47,157 nt of DNA from Silicimonas sp. (GTDB lineage Bacteria > Pseudomonadota > Alphaproteobacteria > Rhodobacterales > Rhodobacteraceae), in contig JAJDOD010000173.1 in the NCBI GenBank assembly GCA_022340315.1, positions 1 through 47,157 of the forward strand, given 5' to 3'. Both the position numbers and the translations under genes were made by a program. Positions 35,881 to 43,175 of this stretch are shown here, one piece after another (within the stretch, counting starts at the first letter, position 1; each line of letters starts with the position of its first letter). The notes under the pieces were generated by a model. It saw nothing but the letters and a program-made list of their open reading frames with translations, searched no databases and was not told the origin of the DNA.

Positions 35881-37536
35881 CTAGGTTCCATCGGGCGTGC
35901 CGCCCTTCGTCCGCCGCGGGATGGCGTCGCGCACCGAAACCGAGTGGCGCTCGATCATCCGGTGGACGTGAAGCGGCCCTTCGCCCCGGTGGAGCTTGCG
36001 AATTTCCTCGATGTTCTGAATATCGGCTTCCGTCCGGCGTTCGTTGTGACGGATGTACTCGACCCAGGTGGGGACATGGTAGCTTTCGCTCCAGAGGTCC
36101 GGGTTCTCGAGGTCGCGCAGCAACGCCCAGTGCCCGGCGCCGTCACGAATGCGGATGCGTCGGCGGATGGCCATGAGCTCGAGAAAGCGCGGCACGTCGG
36201 CCTCGTCGATCTCGTAGTCCACCATGACCATGATCGGCCCCGACTGCGGTTTGATGTCGAGTGAGATCGGCGGCTCCTTGAACCGGTTCGCGGGATCGAG
36301 GTTGAGGTCGGCGGCATCGGGCAGTGGCGCGAGCGCGCCAAAGGCAATCCCGGCCAGCATCACTGCCGCCGCGCCCAGGAGAGCGCCCTGAAGCGATCCG
36401 CTCTCGGCAAAGGCGCCCCACAGACCGGCGCCTGCGGCCATGCCGCCGAAGGTGCCGGTCTGGTAGAGCGCCAGGACCCGGCCAACGACCCAGCGCGGCG
36501 TCGAGAGCTGGACGGTCGTGTTGAAGAGTGAAAGCGCCAGGACCCAGCACATGCCCGCCAGGACCAGCGCCGCGGCAGTCAGCAGGAACAGGGTGCTGAC
36601 CGCGAGGATGGCGGTCGAAATCGCGAGCCCGAGGAAGCTGAGGCGGACGATGTTCTCGTTTCGGCACCTGGCGCGCAGACGCTGGTTGGAGAGCGCCGCG
36701 ATGACCGCGCCGACGCCGAAGGCGCCAAGAAGGGTGCCGTAGACCAGCGAGTTCCCGTTGAGATTGACGCGGACGACGATCGGCAGAAGTGCCTGGCCGG
36801 CGATCGAGGAAAAGCCGAACAGTGTCCCCCGCGCAATGGTGCGGATCAGGTTGGGCGACATGGCGACATAGCGCAGGCCAACCGCGAAGGCGCTGCCGAA
36901 CTTCTCGCGGGGCAGGCGGCGCTCCTTCGGTGTCGGGTGCCAGTTCTTCAGCGCCGAGATGACGGCGATGTAACTGGCCGCGTTCACCGCGAAGGCGGCG
37001 GCGGCGCCGAAGCTGGCGACGATCGCGCCACCTGCGGCCGGGCCGACGCTGCGCATCATGTTGAAGCCCATCGAGTTGACCGACACGGCCGCTGGCAATT
37101 CCTGCTTCGAGACGATGTCGCCGACGCTCGCCTGCCAGGACGGGTTGTTCAGCGCGGTGCCGCAGCCGATGAGGAAGGTGAAGAAAAGCAGGAGCCACGG
37201 CGTCAGCCAGCCCTCGAAAGCGAGAAACGCCAGCCCGACCGAGGCCGCGCACATGAAGCCCTGTGCCCAGAGCATGATCTTGCGGCGGTCGAAATTGTCC
37301 GCGAACACGCCTGCGGTCAGCGAGAACAGCATCAGCGGCAAGGTGATCGAGGCCTGTACCAGGGCGACCATGCTTTCCGACGCGGTCAAAATGGTCATGA
37401 GCCAGGCCGCGCCCACCGACTGCACCAGTCCGCCGAAGTTCGAGGCGAGCGTCGCGATCCAGAGATTGCGGAAGGTCGGATTCCGGAACACGGCGAGGGT
37501 TGGGGACTGGTCTGGCACCGCGCGGGTCTCCGGCAT
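35881..37536 (-). CDS. MFS_3 family exporter with C-terminal extension
   Basis: This 551-residue major facilitator of the bacterial transmembrane secretion effector family (MFS_3, EntS-like) has twelve helices in residues ~15-410. The C-terminal ~140 residues are soluble (VMVDYEIDEADVPRFLELMAIRR, then HWALLRDLENPDLW, WVEYIRHNERRT) and resemble an antibiotic-biosynthesis-monooxygenase-like ferredoxin fold that occurs in this family. It probably exports a small molecule; no biosynthetic genes lie nearby to suggest which. I chose the ATG at 37536; a GTG at 37548 is also in frame. Upstream, a repeat pair separates it from mcl1. Confidence 0.85.
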   Translation of the reverse strand: MPETRAVPDQSPTLAVFRNPTFRNLWIATLASNFGGLVQSVGAAWLMTILTASESMVALVQASITLPLMLFSLTAGVFADNFDRRKIMLWAQGFMCAASVGLAFLAFEGWLTPWLLLFFTFLIGCGTALNNPSWQASVGDIVSKQELPAAVSVNSMGFNMMRSVGPAAGGAIVASFGAAAAFAVNAASYIAVISALKNWHPTPKERRLPREKFGSAFAVGLRYVAMSPNLIRTIARGTLFGFSSIAGQALLPIVVRVNLNGNSLVYGTLLGAFGVGAVIAALSNQRLRARCRNENIVRLSFLGLAISTAILAVSTLFLLTAAALVLAGMCWVLALSLFNTTVQLSTPRWVVGRVLALYQTGTFGGMAAGAGLWGAFAESGSLQGALLGAAAVMLAGIAFGALAPLPDAADLNLDPANRFKEPPISLDIKPQSGPIMVMVDYEIDEADVPRFLELMAIRRRIRIRDGAGHWALLRDLENPDLWSESYHVPTWVEYIRHNERRTEADIQNIEEIRKLHRGEGPLHVHRMIERHSVSVRDAIPRRTKGGTPDGT

Positions 37537-37630
37537 TGCTTTCAGCACCGAGTTTTAGCCGACCCGGCGGTGAGCGCCACAGGTTTCGCCGCGCTTGCGC
37601 GCGCCGATCCGCCGGGGCTCTGCCCCGGAC

Positions 37631-37655
37631 CCCGGGATATTTCCGGACCGATGAT
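37631..37655 (+). repeat. dispersed repeat, copy A
   Basis: CCCGGGATATTTCC directly followed by GGACCGATGAT. A GC hairpin (GGGGC-TCT-GCCCC, 37614-37626) precedes it. Copy B lies inverted 115 bp away (21 of 25 bases identical) and copy C is at 40059-40080. No plus-strand gene ends just before copy A. Confidence 0.8.
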
Positions 37656-37770
37656 AACGTCCGGTTAACCGCGATGGGCGAGGAACCGGTTGCGGTACAG
37701 GCTGGGAAGCCGATGACCGTGACCGGTGAAAACCAGGCGGTCCGTTCCTTTTGGGAGCGGGCCGTTGTCC

Positions 37771-37795
37771 TTCATCGGTCCAAAAATATCCTGGG
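37771..37795 (-). repeat. dispersed repeat, copy B, overlapping mcl1 terminator
   Basis: On the minus strand, CCCAGGATATTTTT followed by GGACCGATGAA, inverted relative to copy A. It is preceded by a GGGGG (37815-37819)/CCCCC (37793-37797) hairpin, so hairpin plus ATATTTTT looks like the intrinsic terminator of mcl1, 34 bp after its stop. The surrounding 305 bp between the MFS gene and mcl1 hold no gene. Confidence 0.8.
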
Positions 37796-37853
37796 GGAGT
37801 GCGAGGTGGTGAAACCCCCTCGCGGCGCGACGCGCGACGCGCGGCGCATTATC

Positions 37854-38810
37854 TCACTTGGCGATCAGTTCGGCCTGGCGGACGATCACTTCTGCCTGGC
37901 GGACGCTGGCGATGTCGACAAGCCGTCCCTTGTAGACGGCGGCGCCCTGTCCGGTCCGCTGGGCTTCCTCCATCGCCGCGAGGATCTCGCGGGCCTCGGT
38001 CACGGCGGCTTCAGATGGCGTGAAGATCTCGTTGGCGAGTGCGACCTGTTTGGGATGGATTGCCCATTTGCCGACCATGCCGAGCGTGGCCGAGCGCAGG
38101 GCCTGCGCGCGGAAGCCCTCGTCGTCGGAGAAGTCTCCGAAAGGGCCGTCGACGGGCAAGACGCCGTGGGTGCGGCAAGCGGCGACGATGGCGGTCTGCG
38201 CCCAGTGCCACGGGTCGGACCAGTACTTCTGACCTTCGCGCGCCATGTAGTAGTTTTCCTGCGTGCCGCCGATACCGGTCGTCTGCATGCCCATCGAGGC
38301 CGCGAAATCCGCCGCGCCGAGGCTCATCGCCTGAAGGCGCGGCGAGGAGGCGGCGATCTCCTCGACATGGGCGATGCCGGCCGCCGTCTCGATGATCAGT
38401 TCCAGCGCGATCTTCTTCTTGCGCCCCATCGCCGCCTCGATGGCGGTCACCAGCGCGTCGACGGCATAGACATCCGCGGCGCAGCCGACCTTGGGGATCA
38501 TGATCTGGTCGAGACGCTCGTCCGCGTTTTCGAGCAGGTCCACCACGTCGCGGTACCAGTAGGGCGTGTCCAGACCGTTGATGCGGACCGAGAGTGTCTT
38601 GTTGCCCCAGTCGATGTCGCCGATGGCCTGGATGATGTTCCGGCGCGCTTCCGGCTTGTCGTCCGGTGCAACCGCGTCTTCGAGGTCGAGGTTGATGACG
38701 TCGGCGGCACTGGCCGCCATTTTCTCGAAGATCTGCGGGCGCGAGCCGGGGCCGAAGAGCTGGCAGCGGTTCGGACGGGCGGGAGCGGAGGGCTGGAGGC
38801 GGAAGGACAT
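37854..38810 (-). CDS. mcl1: L-malyl-CoA/beta-methylmalyl-CoA lyase
   Basis: This 318-residue CitE/HpcH-fold lyase reversibly condenses glyoxylate with acetyl-CoA or propionyl-CoA, and cleaves beta-methylmalyl-CoA in the ethylmalonyl-CoA pathway. The N-terminus MSFRLQPSAPARPNRCQLFG, the metal-binding INLDLEDAV, RINGLDTPYWYRDVVDL and SLGAADFAASMGMQTTGIGG match the Rhodobacter sphaeroides Mcl1 I remember almost residue for residue. It implies C2 assimilation without isocitrate lyase, though the rest of the pathway is outside the window. It is divergent from dgcN and ends at the repeat-type terminator (copy B). Confidence 0.93.
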   Translation of the reverse strand: MSFRLQPSAPARPNRCQLFGPGSRPQIFEKMAASAADVINLDLEDAVAPDDKPEARRNIIQAIGDIDWGNKTLSVRINGLDTPYWYRDVVDLLENADERLDQIMIPKVGCAADVYAVDALVTAIEAAMGRKKKIALELIIETAAGIAHVEEIAASSPRLQAMSLGAADFAASMGMQTTGIGGTQENYYMAREGQKYWSDPWHWAQTAIVAACRTHGVLPVDGPFGDFSDDEGFRAQALRSATLGMVGKWAIHPKQVALANEIFTPSEAAVTEAREILAAMEEAQRTGQGAAVYKGRLVDIASVRQAEVIVRQAELIAK

Positions 38811-38961
38811 TCGCGCAACTTTCTTTCGTATCCGTTTGTGGCGGACTTATTATGTTGCGGCGCAGCATGCAAGGTGAGCTGTTCCCTAGCCGCTACGCAA
38901 GAAAATTCCAAGAATTACTCATATCTGCGAAGAAGTGTCGGCAATTGTCCGGATATCAGGC

Positions 38962-38979
38962 GAATTTCTCACGAAATTC
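38962..38979. promoter_or_regulatory. inverted repeat upstream of dgcN, candidate operator
   Basis: GAATTTC (38962-38968) and GAAATTC (38973-38979) form a perfect 7-bp inverted repeat with a TCAC spacer, 42 bp before the dgcN start, in the divergent mcl1-dgcN region. Size and position suit a dimeric regulator. Confidence 0.5.
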
Positions 38980-39021
38980 CCGCGTGTTTAAGTTCAAATC
39001 GGTCGAAAGATGAGGGACATC

Positions 39022-40023
39022 ATGATTCGCACTCCGTATCTTCTGTTTCTGGGCGATGCGCCCGACAATCTTGCCGCGAAAGTGGCGCAGGGTATCCAGG
39101 ACTGGCGGCCGGAGAACGTTGTCGGGCAGTTTCGCATGGAGGGCTGCAAGGCTGATGTCGGCGCGCCGGACATGGCGCTGCAGGAGGCCTGGGAAAAGGG
39201 CGCGCGGACGCTGGTCGTGGGCGTTGCGAACCGTGGCGGCGTGATCTCGGAGGCATGGCTTGCGGTGCTGGCCGAGGCCATGGAGATAGGCTTCGATATC
39301 GCGAGCGGGCTGCACAACCTGTTGCGCGACGAGAAGGTGCTGAAGGCCACCTCGGCCCGAACCGGCGCGACGCTGCATGATGTGCGCATCCCGACCGTGG
39401 CCTACCCGATCGCCAATGGGAAGAAACGCACGGGCAAACGGTGTCTGGCCGTTGGCACGGATTGCTCGGTCGGCAAGATGTATACCGGCATGGCGATGGA
39501 TGCCGAGATGCAGGAGCGCGGGCTGAAGAGCACGTTCCGCCCGACCGGGCAGACCGGCATCCTGATCACCGGCAAGGGCGTGCCGCTTGACGCCGTGGTG
39601 GCCGATTTCATGGCCGGGGCGGTGGAATGGCTGACACCCGACAACGAGCCCGACCACTGGGATCACATCGAGGGGCAGGGGAGCCTCTGGCATGTCTCGT
39701 ATTCAGGCGTCACGATGGCGCTGATCCACGGCGGTCAGCCGGATGCGCTGATCCTGGCGCATGAGCCGACGCGGAGCCATATGCGGGGCCTGCCCGATTT
39801 CGCGCTTCCCTCGCTGGAGGATCTGCGCGAGCGGGCGTTGCAGATGGCGCGGATCGCGAACCCGGCCTGCGAGGTCGTGGGTGTTTCGATCAACACCAAG
39901 GCGCTGTCCGACGAAGAGGCGACGGCGCTTTGCGCTGAAGTCGAAGCCCGGATGGGTCTGCCGACGGTCGATCCCTATCGCCACGGCGCGGGGAGGCTGG
40001 TGGATGCGCTTGTCGCGCTCTGA
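39022..40023 (+). CDS. dgcN: D-glutamate N-acetyltransferase DgcN (DUF1611 family)
   Basis: This 333-residue DUF1611 protein has a Rossmann-like N-terminal part (YLLFLGDAPDNLAAKVAQG) and a P-loop-like C-terminal domain with VGTDCSVGKMYTGMAM (about 151-166). Such proteins were named DgcN in work on D-glutamate catabolism of marine bacteria, where DgcN is reported to N-acetylate D-glutamate before racemisation by DgcA. The next gene here is DgcA-like and a D-amino acid aminotransferase follows, supporting the role. I chose the ATG at 39022, five bases after GAGGGA; an in-frame ATG at 39010 is possible. Confidence 0.88.
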   Translation: MIRTPYLLFLGDAPDNLAAKVAQGIQDWRPENVVGQFRMEGCKADVGAPDMALQEAWEKGARTLVVGVANRGGVISEAWLAVLAEAMEIGFDIASGLHNLLRDEKVLKATSARTGATLHDVRIPTVAYPIANGKKRTGKRCLAVGTDCSVGKMYTGMAMDAEMQERGLKSTFRPTGQTGILITGKGVPLDAVVADFMAGAVEWLTPDNEPDHWDHIEGQGSLWHVSYSGVTMALIHGGQPDALILAHEPTRSHMRGLPDFALPSLEDLRERALQMARIANPACEVVGVSINTKALSDEEATALCAEVEARMGLPTVDPYRHGAGRLVDALVAL

Positions 40024-40058
40024 GGTTTTGCATGGGCACGCTCACCTCCGGACCGCCT

Positions 40059-40080
40059 GGGACATTTCCGGACCGATGAT
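40059..40080 (+). repeat. dispersed repeat, copy C, between dgcN and dgcA
   Basis: GGGACATTTCC followed by GGACCGATGAT, identical to copy A over 21 of 22 bases. It ends 12 bp before the dgcA start, and the following GGGGGAT probably acts as that gene's ribosome binding site. Confidence 0.8.
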
Positions 40081-40092
40081 GGGGGATGTTTC

Positions 40093-41085
40093 GTGCTGAT
40101 CGACGCGATGCCGGAGCGATTCCGGCTGGCCGAGACCTTTACCATTGCGCGCGGGTCGCGGGATGCCGCCGAGGTGTTGACGGTCACCGTGGACTGGCAG
40201 GGTGTCCGGGGGCGTGGCGAGTGTGTCCCTTACGCGCGTTACGGCGAGACGATGGATAGCGTTCGGGCGCAGGTGATGTGGCTGGCGCCGATGCTGGAAA
40301 GCATGAGCCGGGCGGATGCCGATGACCTGGATTTGCGGGATCACCTGCCTGCCGGGGCGGCGCGGAATGCGCTCGATTGCGCGATCTGGGACTGGTGGGC
40401 CAAGTCGGCGAAGCGGCGGCTTTGGGAGATGATGCCGGCTCTTGCGGCGCCGAAGCCGGTGGTGACGGCGTTTACCCTGTCGCTGGATACGCCGGAGAAG
40501 ATGGAGGCGGCGGCGCGGCGTCATGCGCATCGCCCGCTATTGAAGATCAAGCTGGGGACCCCGGACGACATGGGGCGGCTGGAAGCCGTGCGCCGGGGTG
40601 CGCCGGTCACTCCGATCATCGTCGACGCGAACGAGGGCTGGACGGCGGAGGTCTATTCGGAGCTGGCTCCGCATCTTGTCGCGATGGGTGTTCAGATGGT
40701 CGAGCAGCCGCTGCCTGCCGGGCAGGACGACATGCTGGCCGAGATCGTGCGACCTTTGCCGGTTTGTGCGGATGAGAGTTGCCATGACCGTGCGAGCCTT
40801 CCGGATCTGGCAGGGAAGTATGACATGGTGAACGTCAAGCTCGACAAGACCGGCGGCCTGACCGAGGCGCTGGACTTGCGAGATGCGGCGCGGGCCGGCG
40901 GCTATGGCGTGATGGTCGGCTGCATGGTGGGCACGTCGTTGGCGATGGCGCCTGCCGTGCTTGTGGCGCAGGGCGCCGAAGTGGTGGACCTTGACGGCCC
41001 GCTTCTTCTGGCAGAAGACCGCAGCGTGCCGCTGCACTATGACGAAGCGGGCGTGCACCCGCCCGAAGCAGACCTATGGGGATAA
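40093..41085 (+). CDS. dgcA: N-acetyl-D-glutamate racemase DgcA (enolase superfamily)
   Basis: This 330-residue enolase-superfamily enzyme is of muconate-lactonising/dipeptide-epimerase type. The catalytic frame is complete: KIK (K151, K153), metal ligands D178 (IIVDANEGW), E204 (MVEQPLPAG) and D227 (CADESCHD), and the opposite-face lysine in NVKLDKTGG (K249 or K252). Two facing lysines fit 1,1-proton transfer, that is racemisation or epimerisation. Position after dgcN points to N-acetyl-D-glutamate racemase; Ala-Glu epimerase activity is the alternative. It starts with GTG after GGGGGAT and is followed 4 bp later by the aminotransferase. Confidence 0.88.
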   Translation: MLIDAMPERFRLAETFTIARGSRDAAEVLTVTVDWQGVRGRGECVPYARYGETMDSVRAQVMWLAPMLESMSRADADDLDLRDHLPAGAARNALDCAIWDWWAKSAKRRLWEMMPALAAPKPVVTAFTLSLDTPEKMEAAARRHAHRPLLKIKLGTPDDMGRLEAVRRGAPVTPIIVDANEGWTAEVYSELAPHLVAMGVQMVEQPLPAGQDDMLAEIVRPLPVCADESCHDRASLPDLAGKYDMVNVKLDKTGGLTEALDLRDAARAGGYGVMVGCMVGTSLAMAPAVLVAQGAEVVDLDGPLLLAEDRSVPLHYDEAGVHPPEADLWG

Positions 41086-41089
41086 GAAC

Positions 41090-41944
41090 ATGAGCCGTAC
41101 CGTTTACGTCAACGGAGAGTACCTGCCCGAGGAAGAGGCGAAGGTTTCGGTCTTCGACCGGGGTTTCCTGTTTGCCGATGGCGTCTACGAGGTGACCAGC
41201 GTTCTTGGCGGGAAGCTGGTGGACTATCCGGGCCACGCCAAGCGCCTTGAGCGGTCGCTCTCGGAGCTGGAGATGGCCTCGCCCGCGACGCCGGAGGAGA
41301 TCCTCGCCATTCACCGGGAATTGGTCGAGCGGAACGGGATCGACGAGGGGTTGATCTATCTTCAGATCACGCGCGGTGCCGCGGATCGCGATTTCTTCTT
41401 TCCGGAGGGGGCCACGCCAAGCATCGTGCTGTTCACGCAGGCGAAGACGGGGCTGGCGGACAATCCCAAGGCAAGGACGGGGATCAGGGTGATTGCCGTT
41501 GAGGACCTGCGTTGGGGCCGTCGCGACATCAAGACGGTGCAGCTTCTCTATCCGTCGCTGGCAAAGATGGCGGCCAAGAAGGCGGGCGTCGATGACGCCT
41601 GGCTGATGGAGGACGGGTTGATCACCGAGGGGACGGCAAACAACGCCTATATCGTCAAGGATGGCACGATCGTCACACGGCAGTTGAGCAACGATATCCT
41701 TCACGGGATCACGCGCGCCGCCGTGCTTCGCTATGCGCGCGAGGCACAGATGCAGGTCGAGGAGCGGTCGTTCACGTTGGACGAGGCAAAGGACGCAGAC
41801 GAGGCTTTCATCACCGGCGCGTCGGTATTCGTTCTGCCGGTGGTCGAGATCGACGGCGCGACGGTCGCCGATGGCGCCCCTGGCCCGACCGCGAAGCGGT
41901 TGCGCGAGATCTATCTGGAAGAGAGCCTCAAGGCTGCAATGTAG
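41090..41944 (+). CDS. dat: D-amino acid aminotransferase
   Basis: This 284-residue fold-type IV PLP enzyme, of the DAAT/branched-chain/ADC-lyase group, has its Schiff-base lysine at K148 in RWGRRDIKTVQLL, a phosphate-binding RGAADRDF segment (95-102), and the cofactor Glu in GLITEGTANNAYIV. DAATs exchange amino groups between D-amino acids and 2-oxo acids, for example D-alanine plus 2-oxoglutarate to D-glutamate. It starts 4 bp after dgcA, so the operon could channel D-amino groups into D-glutamate and then into N-acetylglutamate. The tail converges on the DUF1244 gene 45 bp away. Confidence 0.9.
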   Translation: MSRTVYVNGEYLPEEEAKVSVFDRGFLFADGVYEVTSVLGGKLVDYPGHAKRLERSLSELEMASPATPEEILAIHRELVERNGIDEGLIYLQITRGAADRDFFFPEGATPSIVLFTQAKTGLADNPKARTGIRVIAVEDLRWGRRDIKTVQLLYPSLAKMAAKKAGVDDAWLMEDGLITEGTANNAYIVKDGTIVTRQLSNDILHGITRAAVLRYAREAQMQVEERSFTLDEAKDADEAFITGASVFVLPVVEIDGATVADGAPGPTAKRLREIYLEESLKAAM

Positions 41945-41989
41945 GCCTGCGCGGCGACTGGTGCCGCTCGGGCTTTCGCCAGTGGTGAC

Positions 41990-42286
41990 CTAGTGCTGAT
42001 GCGACTTCTCGAAGGCGGCTTTCTGTTCGGGCGTCGCCTCGGTCTGGTGTGCCGCTTTCCATTGGTCATAGGGCATGCCGTAGAAGGTTTCGCGAGCGTC
42101 CTCTTTCGAGATGTCGATGCCGCGCTCGGCGGCCGCTTCCTGATACCAGCGTGACAGGCAGTTCCGGCAGAAGCCGGCGAGGTTCATCAGGTCGATGTTC
42201 TGCACATCATTGCGGTCTTCCATCAGATGTTTCCGAAGGCGCCGGAAGGCCGCCGCTTCAAGCTCGGTGCGGGTCTCGTTGTCCAT
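41990..42286 (-). CDS. DUF1244 family protein
   Basis: This 98-residue soluble, helical protein of DUF1244 has the family pattern FRRLRKHLMEDRNDVQNIDLMNLAGFCRNCLSRWY, including the CxxC-like pair in FCRNCLSRW, and YGMPYDQWKA. The function is unknown, although structures of this family show a small helical dimer. Its start lies 3 bp after the N-formylglutamate amidohydrolase stop, so the two are cotranscribed. Confidence 0.88.
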   Translation of the reverse strand: MDNETRTELEAAAFRRLRKHLMEDRNDVQNIDLMNLAGFCRNCLSRWYQEAAAERGIDISKEDARETFYGMPYDQWKAAHQTEATPEQKAAFEKSHQH

Positions 42287-42289
42287 CTG

Positions 42290-43063
42290 TCAGCCTCCCT
42301 GCCGTTCTTCGGCCATGCGCAGCGCCCGGGGCAGCAGTTCGCTCAACCGATCGGCCCAGGCATGCTGGCCCGCATCATCCGAGATAAGGTCGTTTCTGAT
42401 CTCTACAAGAGTGTTGTGCCGCCCGCGCCGGATCGCGTGCCGGTCGATGGTGTCACCGGCGAGGTAGCCCGAATAGGGCTCGTTCAATCCAACCACCACA
42501 TTCTTGTCGCGACTGAGCAGATCGGAGAGCGGCAACGACAGACGGGTGTCATCGGCAAACAGCAGCCCCACGTGCCAGGGCCGCAGCTCCTTGTGGCGCA
42601 ACTGCGGGGTGAAGGAGTGGATGGAGACGATCACCGTATCGCTGCGCCGTGCCGCGATTCGCTCGACGGTCCGGTGATAGGGGCGATAGCACAGGTCCAT
42701 CCGGCGCTTCAGATCGCCGTCGGTCAGGCCGCGGTTCGCGGGAATGATCGTTTCGTCATAGATGCGGCGTACCAGGGTCGGATCATCCTCGCCCCGGTTC
42801 GGGTCGATGACGAGGCGCGAGAAGTTCGACATCACCGCAGGTGCCTTAAGCTTCTCGGCCAGACGAAGCGCCACGCCAGCCGCGCCGATATCAAATGCGA
42901 TATGGCGTTGCAGTTCTTCCTTGGGCAGGCCTAGATTGGGTTCGGGCACCCAGGGCGGCAGCACGTTTGTCGCGTGGTCGCACAGGATCAGCCAGCGCGA
43001 GACACGCTCTTCGCCGAACACATGCGCGGGCATCCATGAGATGTCTTGTTGTTCCGATGGCAT
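42290..43063 (-). CDS. N-formylglutamate amidohydrolase family protein
   Basis: This protein of about 257 residues has the N-formylglutamate deformylase (FGase) domain: LILCDHATNVLPP at the start, DIGAAGVALRLAEKL, FSRLVIDPNRGEDDPTLV, and SIHSFTP with the likely metal-binding His. Members hydrolyse N-formyl-L-glutamate (end of histidine breakdown) or related N-acyl glutamates. Next to dgcN/dgcA, which make N-acetylglutamate, a deacylase of N-acylglutamate is an attractive alternative but unproven. I chose the ATG at 43063; the frame extends to 43138. It is divergent from pyk. Confidence 0.85.
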   Translation of the reverse strand: MPSEQQDISWMPAHVFGEERVSRWLILCDHATNVLPPWVPEPNLGLPKEELQRHIAFDIGAAGVALRLAEKLKAPAVMSNFSRLVIDPNRGEDDPTLVRRIYDETIIPANRGLTDGDLKRRMDLCYRPYHRTVERIAARRSDTVIVSIHSFTPQLRHKELRPWHVGLLFADDTRLSLPLSDLLSRDKNVVVGLNEPYSGYLAGDTIDRHAIRRGRHNTLVEIRNDLISDDAGQHAWADRLSELLPRALRMAEERQGG

Positions 43064-43175
43064 TTCGTTCCGTCCCCGTCCGATAATTAGCCGAGGCCGG
43101 TTGTCCTTCAACCCCGAAATCTGCCATAGAGTTGTCATTCGCTAACATGACGGCCTGCGAAAGGACCAAGCCCCC

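Noticed and set aside
37825-37850. GCGCGACGCGCGACGCG short tandem pattern
   Set aside because: Simple GC-rich low complexity just after the mcl1 stop; nothing supports a function.
37500-39155. 551-codon frame on the plus strand across mcl1
   Set aside because: It runs antisense through mcl1, which matches its family over full length, and through the repeat region.
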